Under the pieces are notes generated by a model, which worked only from the letters and a program-made list of their open reading frames with translations, did not search any database and was not told the origin of the DNA. Below are positions 1-8,132 of a stretch of 64,000 nt of DNA, piece after piece. Location: assembly GCA_017616165.1 (NCBI GenBank), contig JAFZYR010000017.1, forward strand, positions 1 through 64,000. The letters run 5' to 3'. Numbering within the stretch: the stretch's first letter is position 1; every line of letters begins with the position of its first letter. The position numbers and the translations under genes are program-made. This DNA comes from Treponema sp. GTDB lineage: Bacteria > Spirochaetota > Spirochaetia > Treponematales > Treponemataceae.

Positions 1-1
1 G

Positions 2-397
2 GTCTCCTATAAAGGCCGCAGCTTTGACGACATAACAACAGTTTATATATCTGACAAAGGAGAGCGAGTGCGTTCAAAGTCGGAGCTTATAATTGCAAAT
101 GCTTTGTTTCATTCAAAGATCCCATACCGCTACGAATACCCGCTCTTTGTAAAAGGTACAGGCGAATTTCATCCGGATTTTTTATGTCTGAACCCGCGCA
201 CAGGCTGCGAAATACTTTGGGAACACTTTGGCCTTATAGATAACGAGGACTACAGAAATAATGCAGTTTCAAAGCTTGCAAAATATTCAGAGGCCGGCTA
301 TGTGCCAGGTAAGAATTTTATTTATACAATGGAAACAACTAAAACCCCGCTAAACTCCTGGTTTGTAAAGCGAATTATTCAGGAAAACTTTGCGTGA
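2..397 (+). CDS. PD-(D/E)XK nuclease-like protein, 5' end outside window
   Basis: The reading frame is open from base 2, so the gene starts upstream; the GTG at 68 is internal, not a credible start. The visible 131 residues contain a spaced set of acidic residues typical of restriction-endonuclease-like folds: RSKSE near the front, HPDF in the middle, then ILWEHFG followed by a DY pair. I infer a PD-(D/E)XK-type nuclease domain at the C-terminus of a larger protein; the substrate is unknown. A hairpin with a U-rich tail at 414-438 closes the gene. The family assignment rests on motif spacing only. Confidence 0.6.
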   Translation, partial: VSYKGRSFDDITTVYISDKGERVRSKSELIIANALFHSKIPYRYEYPLFVKGTGEFHPDFLCLNPRTGCEILWEHFGLIDNEDYRNNAVSKLAKYSEAGYVPGKNFIYTMETTKTPLNSWFVKRIIQENFA

Positions 398-413
398 AAA
401 TTGCGGGGTTTTT

Positions 414-438
414 AAGGGGCCGGAGCCCCTTTATTTAT
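414..438 (+). terminator. Intrinsic terminator after the nuclease-like gene
   Basis: AAGGGGC (414-420), loop CGGA, GCCCCTT (425-431), then TATTTATT. The 7-bp GC-rich stem and T-rich tail fit an intrinsic terminator on the + strand; the tail overlaps the end of the convergent permease gene. Confidence 0.6.
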
Positions 439-1808
439 TCAGCCTTAGCTTCTTCTTCGGCAACTTCATCCTTTTCGCCGGACAACATTACGTTTGTCAG
501 GATACCAAGAATGAGTGCACAGGCAACTGTACGAATCTGAACTGCGCCAAAGGTAACGATCATGCCGCCTACACCTGTGATGAAGATGATTGAGGCAACA
601 AAGAGGTTGCGGTTTTTGTTCAAATCTACAGTCTGGAAAATCTTAAAGCCGGATACAGCAATAAAGCCGTAGAGGGCAATACAAACACCACCCATTACAC
701 AGCTAGGAATTGTTTCAAGGAATGCAACAAGCGGACTTATCATAGAGAATATGATACATGCGAATGCACAGCCCCAGATAGAAATTGTAGAAGCATTGCG
801 GGTAATGGCAACACAGGCAATTGATTCACCGTAGGTTGTGTTTGGACAACCGCCAAAGAAGGCACCGGCAATAGAACCAACACCGTCACCAAGTAAGGTG
901 CGTGTAAGACCAGGGTCTGTGAGCAAATCCTGTCCAACAATTGTAGAAAGGTTTTTGTGGTCTGCAAGGTGCTCTGCAAATACTACAAAGGCAACCGGAA
1001 CATAAGCTGCAAAAATTGCAATAAGATATCTTCCTGTTATTGCTTTAAGGCCTTCACCACCACCAAGCAGGAATGTAAATTTAGGAAGTGCAAAGATTCC
1101 GCAGTTCTTAAATGCGCTGTAATCAATTACTGCAAGCTCTGAGCTGTTTGTTGCTTTTCCGAGCATGGCAAAAATAGAAGCTACAAGGTAGCCTGCAAGA
1201 ATACCAATGATGAAAGGAATGAGCTTGCCCATCTTTTTTCCGTAGGTTGCACAAAGCATTGTAACGCCAAGTGTAACAAGACCGCACAAAAGACAGATGT
1301 AAACGCTTCCGCCTTCGATGTTTGACTTCATAAGGTCGCCTACAGCATTGCTTGAAAGCGAAAGACCGATGATTGCAACGGTTGGACCAATGATTACCGG
1401 AGGCATAAGCTTATTAATCCAGTTTACGCCGCAGAATTTAACAACGATTGCTATGATTACATAAACAAGTCCTGCCATAAGGGCACCGATTATGAGTCCC
1501 CAGTAACCGGCCTGCTGTGTAAGGCCAAGTGTTGCTGCTCCAGCAAAAGCACTGAACATTGAAGGAAGGAATGCGAAAGAGCTTCCCAAGAATACAGGGC
1601 TTCTACCTTTTGTAAAAAGCAGGTATACGATAGAACCAATACCTGCACCAAACAAGGCAGCCGAAGCCGAAAGTGCTGTGCCTGAATTACTGTTTACAAC
1701 TGCTGGAACTGCAATTGTAGCTGCCATGATTGCCAGAAGCTGCTGCAAAGCAAAAAGAATTACCTTGCCAACCTTTGGCTTGTCTTTGATACCATAGATC
1801 AAATCCAT
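435..1808 (-). CDS. uraA: Uracil/xanthine permease, NCS2 family
   Basis: A 457-residue polytopic membrane protein that should import uracil (or another nucleobase) with protons. It starts with the UraA-like MDLIYGI...LFALQQLLAIMAATIAVP segment, has roughly a dozen hydrophobic helices, and near residues 313-332 carries GGCPNTTYGE followed by an ITR, the NCS2 signature that lines the substrate site and matches UraA better than xanthine permeases. Length is normal for the family. The start is supported by AGGAG seven bases upstream. The leader (1809-1860) contains an inverted repeat, GAAACGC at 1831-1837 and GCGTTTC at 1851-1857, that could fold in the mRNA. The substrate is inferred from family resemblance. 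Confidence 0.88.
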   Translation of the reverse strand: MDLIYGIKDKPKVGKVILFALQQLLAIMAATIAVPAVVNSNSGTALSASAALFGAGIGSIVYLLFTKGRSPVFLGSSFAFLPSMFSAFAGAATLGLTQQAGYWGLIIGALMAGLVYVIIAIVVKFCGVNWINKLMPPVIIGPTVAIIGLSLSSNAVGDLMKSNIEGGSVYICLLCGLVTLGVTMLCATYGKKMGKLIPFIIGILAGYLVASIFAMLGKATNSSELAVIDYSAFKNCGIFALPKFTFLLGGGEGLKAITGRYLIAIFAAYVPVAFVVFAEHLADHKNLSTIVGQDLLTDPGLTRTLLGDGVGSIAGAFFGGCPNTTYGESIACVAITRNASTISIWGCAFACIIFSMISPLVAFLETIPSCVMGGVCIALYGFIAVSGFKIFQTVDLNKNRNLFVASIIFITGVGGMIVTFGAVQIRTVACALILGILTNVMLSGEKDEVAEEEAKAE

Positions 1809-1873
1809 TTTGTTTACTCCTGTGTGTTAAGAAACGCGAGCAGTGGCGCAGCGTTTCATTGGGTTTGTTATAT

Positions 1874-1908
1874 AAAAAGAATTGAAACGCAACGCGGTTC
1901 AATTCTTT
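1874..1908 (-). terminator. Intrinsic terminator of the HD-GYP gene
   Basis: On the minus strand an 11-bp stem (AAAGAATTGAA / TTCAATTCTTT; + strand arms 1876-1886 and 1898-1908) is followed by a T-rich run, just after the stop codon of the HD-GYP gene at 1914. Confidence 0.6.
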
Positions 1909-1913
1909 CCATT

Positions 1914-3119
1914 TCATAATTTATAAATAGTACCATCTTTAATCATAGAGATAAGGTACGGTACTAAATCCGGATCAAACTGCTTTCCGCGGCAGCGCTC
2001 CAGCTCCGAAATAATGCGTTCTTCCGAAAACTTAAGGCGGTAGCAGCGGTTTGTATTCATTGCATCGTAGGCATCGGCAATGCCGACCATGCGTGCAACC
2101 AGCGGAATATCCTTTCCGTTAAGCCGGTTCATATAACCAGTTCCATCATAACGCTCATGATGGTATAAAACTGCATCATTTATCTGTGGCAGAATCGTAA
2201 AGTTTTTGAGCAGGGCGGCACCGTTGGTCGTATGCTGCTGTATTAAATTCCATTCATCGGTAGAAAGCCTGCTTGTTTTATTGAGTACATCGTCGGCAAC
2301 AGTAAGCTTTCCTATATCGTGCATGAGTCCCGCATAATAACAGTTGAGCTGCTCCTGTTCGTCCATTCCCATTCGTCTTGCCATCTCCTTAACATAAGCA
2401 GCAACGCGGGTAGAGTGGCCCTGAGTGTAGGTATCCTTGTTATCAATAAAGTTAGAGAAGGTTTTCATTGTCTGTTCAATAATCTGATTATCATGGTCCT
2501 TTGCTTTTTGAGTCTGTTCATTGTGCTTTACGATTGTTTTTTCCAGAATAAAGGCAGACATCGAAACCAAAAATAATAACGGAGTCATTATGCAGCTAAG
2601 TATGAACAGCACGCTGGAATTTAACCTTGCGCACAATCTTCCGTTAATAACTGCAGAACGAAAAACAAGAGGCTTTTGTGAGCTCAGCAAAAATCCAAAG
2701 GAAGCTTCATCACGGGGCTTTATATCATCAGATAAATCATTTGCATCGCGGATATAAAGATAATTATCTTCTATATAGCAGTTACAGTTCCAGGTGTTTT
2801 CTATAGTTGTAGAATCAGGAACCTTAAGCTGAATGCTCCAGTCCTTGAACGTTTTATCGGTTGTATTTGCAAAAATGCCCTTGCAGGAATAAAGGTTTCT
2901 GCTGTTTTTTTCTGTCCAGGAGTTTGATTTTTCTATGGCAAAGTATATGCGGTTGTATCTGTCAACCGGAGGCATTGTAGAAATTTGTGTGATTGAAACA
3001 GTTTTCTGATTTGCGCGGTAAATTCTATAGGCAGCGAAGCATCCCAGCAGAATCCAGAAAAGCAAAGAAAGCGAAATTATTAGAATGAAAATTTTTAACT
3101 TGCCTAACTTTTTACGCAT
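1914..3119 (-). CDS. Membrane HD-GYP phosphodiesterase with CBM2-like sensor region
   Basis: A 401-residue protein with a transmembrane segment near residues 8-30, an extracytoplasmic region 31-167, a second segment near 168-192, and a C-terminal HD-GYP domain (about 215-400). The catalytic HD pair is in HDIGK (267-271) and HHERYDGTGY (320-329) is the GYP loop, so it should hydrolyse cyclic di-GMP in the cytoplasm. The outer region has the pattern of family 2 carbohydrate-binding modules: an NSW, a stretch NTTDKTFKDWSIQLKVP, a TWN, and a closing PRDEASFGF. I infer that it senses polysaccharide. The start has no Shine-Dalgarno but has TTGACT-17-TATAAT exactly six bases upstream, implying a leaderless mRNA. 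It is divergent from the lipase-like gene. Confidence 0.85.
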   Translation of the reverse strand: MRKKLGKLKIFILIISLSLLFWILLGCFAAYRIYRANQKTVSITQISTMPPVDRYNRIYFAIEKSNSWTEKNSRNLYSCKGIFANTTDKTFKDWSIQLKVPDSTTIENTWNCNCYIEDNYLYIRDANDLSDDIKPRDEASFGFLLSSQKPLVFRSAVINGRLCARLNSSVLFILSCIMTPLLFLVSMSAFILEKTIVKHNEQTQKAKDHDNQIIEQTMKTFSNFIDNKDTYTQGHSTRVAAYVKEMARRMGMDEQEQLNCYYAGLMHDIGKLTVADDVLNKTSRLSTDEWNLIQQHTTNGAALLKNFTILPQINDAVLYHHERYDGTGYMNRLNGKDIPLVARMVGIADAYDAMNTNRCYRLKFSEERIISELERCRGKQFDPDLVPYLISMIKDGTIYKL

Positions 3120-3125
3120 GGTTAA

Positions 3126-3154
3126 ATTATAAAATAAGAAGTTTTATAAGTCAA
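3126..3154 (-). promoter_or_regulatory. Sigma70-type promoter giving a leaderless HD-GYP mRNA
   Basis: On the minus strand TTGACT (3149-3154), 17-bp spacer, TATAAT (3126-3131), then six bases TTAACC and the ATG ending at 3119. The expected start of transcription is the A of the ATG. Confidence 0.65.
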
Positions 3155-3167
3155 ATTCGGAGTTACC

Positions 3168-4337
3168 ATGAAGGAAAAAAAATTTAATATTATTGATTAC
3201 ATCACTATGAGGGGCGACCTAAGCTTTGAACAAAGCGAATTTAACTGTGTGGACGCACTTATTTTGAGCCAGATTTCCTATAATAATGTAGAAGGGCTGG
3301 TAAGCTCAGGTTTTACCTCCAAAATAACTCTTGAACAGCTGGCAAATTCCTTTGAAAACGACCGGGATTTTGAAAAACGCAGCAATATGGGCGCCATGAT
3401 AAACACTCTTACGCCGGTTCTGCTGCAAAAGGCCGGAAAATCACGCCGCTTTGGTCAGGTTAAGGTCTGCGGCTTTATAAACAGAATTGATTATGTAAAT
3501 ATTGAACAGTTCAGCGCGCTTACTTACGAAATTGAAAAAAACAGCTATGTAGTTGCCTTCCGTGGTACAGATGATACGATTGTCGGCTGGTATGAGGATT
3601 TTAATCTTGGACATATGGCAGAGGTTCCGGCGCAGAAGGATGCAGTTGCCTATATAAAGGAAGCAATGGACACTTTAAAAGGTCAATTTATAGTTACGGG
3701 GCATTCCAAGGGCGGAAATCTTAGTGTAAAAGCCGGCATGTCTGTAGAAAAAAAGGCTCAGAAGCGGCTCCAGACAGTTTACAACTTTGATGGTCCCGGA
3801 TTTTTTAAAGAGGTTTACCAGACTCCCGAATTTCTGCAGATTAAAGACAAGCTCAAGGCCTTTTTCCCTGAATTCTGCATTGTTGGCATGATGTTTGAGC
3901 ACAGTCCATCCTACAGTATAGTTGCCTGTGATGCAGAAGGCATTTTACAGCATGATCCTTTTACCTGGAATGTTACGGGGCCTTGCTTTGCTCTGGCAGA
4001 AAAGCTGGACGAAGCTTCAAGGATTTTCTACAGCTCCTTTAATGACTGGACTCAGCGCCTTTCTGCCGAAGAACGCAAAAGATTTGTCGATACCTTTTTT
4101 AGCGTAATAAATGCCAGCGGGGTGACCACAAACTATCAGATTGAACAGAATATGCTTGGCTGTGGAACAAAAATGCTTGCAAAGCTTGCAGAACTGAAGG
4201 AGGAGGACCGCAAAGCCTTTATGACGGCCATAAAAATGCTCATAAAAGCGGCAAAGGACAATATCCCTATGTTCAATGTTTTTGATCCAAAGGAGCTGCT
4301 TGCCCCAAAAGAGGTATTTAAAAAATTGCGAATATAG
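3168..4337 (+). CDS. Lipase-like alpha/beta hydrolase (DUF2974, Mbeg1-like)
   Basis: A 389-residue cytoplasmic-looking protein without a signal peptide. FRGTDD (131-136) and the nucleophile elbow GHSKGGN (178-184, Ser180) are the hallmarks of DUF2974/Mbeg1-like lipase-fold proteins, and the family's opening, an N-terminal NIIDYITMRGDLSFEQSEFN segment, is present. The substrate is unknown for most members; an ester or lipid is likely. GGAG lies six bases before the ATG. The gene is divergent from the HD-GYP gene and is followed by the FHA gene 24 bases downstream, which has its own promoter. Confidence 0.82.
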   Translation: MKEKKFNIIDYITMRGDLSFEQSEFNCVDALILSQISYNNVEGLVSSGFTSKITLEQLANSFENDRDFEKRSNMGAMINTLTPVLLQKAGKSRRFGQVKVCGFINRIDYVNIEQFSALTYEIEKNSYVVAFRGTDDTIVGWYEDFNLGHMAEVPAQKDAVAYIKEAMDTLKGQFIVTGHSKGGNLSVKAGMSVEKKAQKRLQTVYNFDGPGFFKEVYQTPEFLQIKDKLKAFFPEFCIVGMMFEHSPSYSIVACDAEGILQHDPFTWNVTGPCFALAEKLDEASRIFYSSFNDWTQRLSAEERKRFVDTFFSVINASGVTTNYQIEQNMLGCGTKMLAKLAELKEEDRKAFMTAIKMLIKAAKDNIPMFNVFDPKELLAPKEVFKKLRI

Positions 4338-4354
4338 CCTAAGTATATTATAAT
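4326..4354 (+). promoter_or_regulatory. Promoter of the FHA gene, leaderless
   Basis: TTGCGA (4326-4331), 17-bp spacer, TATAAT (4349-4354), then seven bases to the ATG at 4362. It overlaps the last codons of the preceding gene. No Shine-Dalgarno is present. Confidence 0.6.
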
Positions 4355-4361
4355 AGTAGAT

Positions 4362-4706
4362 ATGAGTAACGAAACAATTCAGACAATGTCGCCTGTAGGA
4401 AAACAGCTTAAATCCTATGGCGAAACAAAGCCGGCTTCTTATCTTATGGTAAATAATAAGAAGGTGAGCCTTGTAGCAAAAATTACAATTGGACGTGAAT
4501 ACGACAATGATGTTGTTGTAGATAATAAGCTTGCAAGCCGCCATCATGCTGTTATTCAAAAGATTAAAAATGCCTTTTTTCTTAAGGATGAAAACAGCAC
4601 AAACGGTACCTATCTTAACGGAGTAAAGATTCCCGCAGATAAATATGTAAAGCTCAATCCCGGAGATAAAATTACTATTGGCAATATGAGCCTTGTAATT
4701 TCATAA
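4362..4706 (+). CDS. FHA-domain phosphothreonine-binding protein
   Basis: A 114-residue protein that is essentially one forkhead-associated domain. The binding-loop residues are visible: GRE (44-46), SRHH (59-62) and STNGTYLNG (79-87). FHA domains bind phosphothreonine peptides, so with the phosphatase and Ser/Thr kinase that follow it probably reads out kinase activity. The N-terminal tail has a threonine-rich ETIQTM (4-9) that could be a kinase target, as in GarA-like proteins; that is inference. The start lies seven bases after a TATAAT. Confidence 0.9.
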   Translation: MSNETIQTMSPVGKQLKSYGETKPASYLMVNNKKVSLVAKITIGREYDNDVVVDNKLASRHHAVIQKIKNAFFLKDENSTNGTYLNGVKIPADKYVKLNPGDKITIGNMSLVIS

Positions 4707-4727
4707 GGGTCCTGGTTGTATTAAAAA

Positions 4728-5762
4728 ATGTCTAAGTCAGGATTAACTCTGGAGGAATGCCTTAAGCTGGAAGAGCTTCCTTCTTATGATTCCATTTCTT
4801 CTCTTGCAGACAAGGTGTGCAGGGTGCTTTTAAAAGAGGACCCGTCCTACCGTCCGCTCAACTGTGTCGGTGAACCTGGCAGCCTGCTTGAACTGCCGCC
4901 GCTTCCCACAGTAATTATTCCTGATATTCATGCACGTCCCGATTTTATTCAAAATATTCTTTCGTGTACTCTGCCTGAGCTGGAGCTTACAGTGCTGCAG
5001 GCCCTGAAACAAAAAAAGATAAATGTAATCTGCGTTGGTGATGCGGTTCATTCAGAGCTGTATTCTTCGCGCTGGGAGCTTATTTCCCTGGAGTTTGAAA
5101 AGGGTGAACACACTGGCTTTTACATGCAGCAGGAAATGATTTTAAATCTTAGTGTTGTGTGTGCACTTATGAAGCTCAAAACCTTGTATCCTGCTAACTT
5201 TCATTTTTTAAAAGGCAACCATGAAAACATCCTCAACTCAAGCTTTGGCGGAGACTACGCATTTTTTAAACATGCCGACGAGGGTGAGATGGTAAAAACC
5301 TTTATGACCGAGCAGTATGACGAAAAGCTTTTGAACAAAATTGCCCGATACGAAAACTGCCTGCCGCTTGCCGCCTACGGAACCAATTATGTTGTTTCTC
5401 ATGCAGAGCCCGCAGCTGCCTATACCCGCGAACAGCTTATAGATGCACGCTTTGATGACTCTGTAGTAGAGGGCTTAATCTGGACACGCAACGGGCAGGT
5501 AACAAAGCCAACGGCCCTGCCAATTATGAAGGAGCTGCTTGGTAAAAAGGAAGCAAAGAAGGCGCTTTATTTTGCGGGACACAGACCTGTAAAAAGCCTG
5601 TATGCTCTGAGACAGGAAGGAGCTTTGATTCAGATTCATAACCCCAAGCTTCAGAATATTTTTGTGGTTCCGTGTGACCGCGCATTTGATTTTTCAAAGG
5701 ATATAATTAATACAAAAATAAAGACATTCGAAAAACAGGAGGATGGAAAAGATGGCAGATGA
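4728..5762 (+). CDS. Calcineurin-like metallophosphatase
   Basis: A 344-residue soluble protein with the metal-binding motifs of the PPP/calcineurin-like superfamily in order: PDIHARPDF (65-73), GDAVHSE (104-110), GNHEN (163-167), SHAEP (224-228) and GHRP (284-287). It should dephosphorylate phosphoserine/threonine or a small phosphoester. It starts 21 bases after the FHA gene and its last 11 bases overlap the kinase gene, so the two are translationally coupled, which suggests it reverses that kinase. No close named orthologue was recognised. Confidence 0.82.
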   Translation: MSKSGLTLEECLKLEELPSYDSISSLADKVCRVLLKEDPSYRPLNCVGEPGSLLELPPLPTVIIPDIHARPDFIQNILSCTLPELELTVLQALKQKKINVICVGDAVHSELYSSRWELISLEFEKGEHTGFYMQQEMILNLSVVCALMKLKTLYPANFHFLKGNHENILNSSFGGDYAFFKHADEGEMVKTFMTEQYDEKLLNKIARYENCLPLAAYGTNYVVSHAEPAAAYTREQLIDARFDDSVVEGLIWTRNGQVTKPTALPIMKELLGKKEAKKALYFAGHRPVKSLYALRQEGALIQIHNPKLQNIFVVPCDRAFDFSKDIINTKIKTFEKQEDGKDGR

Positions 5763-7383
5763 TTTTCCACCAATGATTGGTAAATATAAAATATGCGGCG
5801 TAATTGCCAAGGGCGGAATGGGTGTTGTTTACAAGGCACTGCATCCGTCCTTAAAGCGCTATATAGTAATTAAAAAAATGACGGTGCGTAATAATTCTGT
5901 TAGTGCCGGCCGTTTTAAAAAAGAAGCTCAGATTCTGCTGGACCTGAACAGTCCTTATATTGTTCACCTTTATGATTATTTTACCGAAGGCTCTTACCGC
6001 TATATGGCAGAAGAGCTTGTGGACGGACTTTCGGTTGGCAAGCTTTTGAAAAAGCAGACCGTGCTTCCTCCTCCAATTGCCATGCTCATAATGCAGGATA
6101 TGTGTCTTGCGCTCAAATATGCACATTCCAAGGGAATTGTTCACCGCGATATAAAGCCCGATAATATTCTTATTTCAAAGCGCGGAGAAATTAAGCTTGC
6201 AGATTTTGGAATTGCCAGCGATTCTGTAGATGACGAAAACATCACGCTTTCGGGAATGAGTCTTGGAACTCCAGCCTACATGTCGCCGGAGCAGTTTGAA
6301 GACAGCTCGTCGGTAGATAAGAGGGCAGATATCTATTCGCTTGGAATTATGCTTTACGAAATGCTCACCGGTTCAAAGCCTTACCCGGGCGAATTTAATA
6401 TGGAAACCTTTAAGATAATCAAAAAGGGTAGGTATATCCGTCCGCGCCGCATAGACAGGACAATTCCAAAGGAGCTTGCCGCTCTTATTCACAGGATGAT
6501 CCGTCCTAATCCAAAAAAGCGTTTCCAGTCAATCGAAGCCGTGCTCAAGTGCGTAAAAAAATATCTGCGCCATTTTGATGTTCACACTCTGCGTGTTCAT
6601 CTTGCCCGTGCGGTTATTGCTCCAAATACCTATGCGTTCCCATTCTTTAATCCAAAGGACAAGATTATTCGCCGTGTAAGAAAGATTGTGCTTTGGGTTG
6701 CTCTTGCTGCCTGTGTGTTTGGCATCTGCTGGAAGGCAGGTCTTATACATAAAACAATTCTTAAAGGCATTTACAGTCCGGTTGTAGTTCAGATGGAAAT
6801 GCCGCGTGCTCTTTCTACAGGGCTGGATGTTCCAGTAAAGGCCTTCTTTTTTGAAAACGACGGCAAGGATATTCCCGAAATTAAAAAATCACGCAGAGAC
6901 TTTGCAGTAAAGGGCTCACGTCTTTTTGAAAGACTCTTTACAATTCAGACTTCGGTAGAGGTTGTGCGCCTGGCTTCAAAAAACAAGGTTTATGATATTA
7001 CACCGGTTTATCTTAAGGACGGCAACTACCGCGTAAAGGTTGTAGCAGGTCCTTATGTGTGGTGGAAATCGTTCAGCGTGGACGGAAAATCTGTTGTGCT
7101 GGAATGCGACTTTTTAAAGAATCTTTCGCGCGAGCTTCAAATTTCTTCTTATGTTTACGACGGAAAATCGGGAAATAATATAACCGACAAGGCCAAGGTT
7201 CAGATTTTCTACAAAAACAACTGGAAGGAAATTGAGGACGTGCCTGCCGGTGAATTAAAGTCCGGTTCAGTCTGGAAAATTAAGGTTTCCTGCCAGGGCT
7301 ACGAGGATGAAACCTTCTCTCTGCTGGTAGACTGGTATCAGGACCGGCTGTTCATAAGCTCAGAGCTTAAGCCAAAGCGGTAG
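5752..7383 (+). CDS. Transmembrane Ser/Thr protein kinase, PknB-like
   Basis: A 543-residue kinase. Catalytic features are intact: glycine loop AKGGMGVVYKA (19-29), Lys41, HRDIKPDN (131-138), DFG (151-153), TPAYMSPE (173-180). A transmembrane helix lies near 308-328, and the remaining ~215 residues, probably outside the membrane, have a PEGA-like beta pattern (LKDGNYRVKVVAGPY). There is an in-frame ATG at 5743, but AGGAGG at 5737-5742 sits directly against it and at ideal spacing from the ATG at 5752, so 5752 is preferred. The start overlaps the phosphatase gene. It probably phosphorylates proteins read by the FHA protein. A palindromic repeat begins right after its stop codon. Confidence 0.92.
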   Translation: MADDFPPMIGKYKICGVIAKGGMGVVYKALHPSLKRYIVIKKMTVRNNSVSAGRFKKEAQILLDLNSPYIVHLYDYFTEGSYRYMAEELVDGLSVGKLLKKQTVLPPPIAMLIMQDMCLALKYAHSKGIVHRDIKPDNILISKRGEIKLADFGIASDSVDDENITLSGMSLGTPAYMSPEQFEDSSSVDKRADIYSLGIMLYEMLTGSKPYPGEFNMETFKIIKKGRYIRPRRIDRTIPKELAALIHRMIRPNPKKRFQSIEAVLKCVKKYLRHFDVHTLRVHLARAVIAPNTYAFPFFNPKDKIIRRVRKIVLWVALAACVFGICWKAGLIHKTILKGIYSPVVVQMEMPRALSTGLDVPVKAFFFENDGKDIPEIKKSRRDFAVKGSRLFERLFTIQTSVEVVRLASKNKVYDITPVYLKDGNYRVKVVAGPYVWWKSFSVDGKSVVLECDFLKNLSRELQISSYVYDGKSGNNITDKAKVQIFYKNNWKEIEDVPAGELKSGSVWKIKVSCQGYEDETFSLLVDWYQDRLFISSELKPKR

Positions 7384-7444
7384 TGGATTGCCACGGCCTT
7401 AAGCCTCGCAATGACGTCATTGCGAGCAAAGCGAAGCAATCCAT
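7384..7444. repeat. Dispersed palindromic repeat, CATTGCGAG family (copy 1)
   Basis: Two inverted copies back to back: TGGATTGCC...CTCGCAATGACG then CGTCATTGCGAG...GCAATCCA. It starts at the base after the kinase stop codon. Conserved arms with variable centres recur at ten other places in the window. Confidence 0.9.
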
Positions 7445-7458
7445 ATATGGAGAAACAC

Positions 7459-8100
7459 ATGACGCCAAAAGCAATTATTTTTGACATGGACGGGGTAATC
7501 CTTGACTCCGAAACTATAAGCGATAGAACCTGGGCAATTGCACAAAAGGAAATGAACGTTTCAACCGACAGCGATTTTATAAATCTTTGCCGCGGCCTGA
7601 ACCACAACGATACGCTGCAGGTACTTCATGAAGTATTTGGTGCAGACTTTGATGCCGAAGGCTTTCTTAAACGGGCAACTTCACATTTTTATGAAATTGA
7701 AGATAAGGAAGGAATTCCTCTTATGCCTTATGCAAAAGAGCTTTTGAATTACTTAAAGCCAAAATACCGACTGGCACTTGCATCCTCTACAAACGGCAAA
7801 GCAGTGCAGAGACAGCTTACAAATACCGGTGTAATTGATTTTTTCGAAACCCGCACAACCGGCGAAATGGTAGAACACAGTAAGCCGGATCCCGAAATTT
7901 ATCTTATGGCCTGCCGCTCGCTTGGGCTTGAACCTTCAGAATGTGTTGCAGTAGAAGACAGCCCAAACGGAATACGCAGTGCACATGCAGCCGGCATACC
8001 GGTTATTATGGTTCCGGATAAAATAAAACCGACTCCAGAGCTGGAGTCCCTTTGCTGGAAAATCTGTCCTTCGTTAAAAACCCTTGCAGAGTTTCTGTAG
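7459..8100 (+). CDS. HAD-superfamily phosphatase (beta-phosphoglucomutase-like)
   Basis: A 213-residue HAD hydrolase of the PGMB/GPH type. Motif I is DMDGVILDSE near the N-terminus (the first Asp is the nucleophile), a small cap domain follows, motif II is LASSTNGKA, motif III includes the lysine of SKPDPEIY, and motif IV is VEDSPNG. It should dephosphorylate a sugar phosphate or similar metabolite. The frame stays open upstream to 7411, but that extension is only the translated palindromic repeat (reads LRAKRSNP); the ATG at 7459 has GGAG six bases upstream and begins directly at the domain, so it is chosen. Confidence 0.88.
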   Translation: MTPKAIIFDMDGVILDSETISDRTWAIAQKEMNVSTDSDFINLCRGLNHNDTLQVLHEVFGADFDAEGFLKRATSHFYEIEDKEGIPLMPYAKELLNYLKPKYRLALASSTNGKAVQRQLTNTGVIDFFETRTTGEMVEHSKPDPEIYLMACRSLGLEPSECVAVEDSPNGIRSAHAAGIPVIMVPDKIKPTPELESLCWKICPSLKTLAEFL

Positions 8101-8132
8101 TTCATTTATAATTAATAATTGGGTAGGGAAAA

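Noticed and set aside
7411-7458. N-terminal extension of the HAD phosphatase
   Set aside because: It is only the repeat translated (LRAKRSNP); the ribosome-binding site fits ATG 7459.
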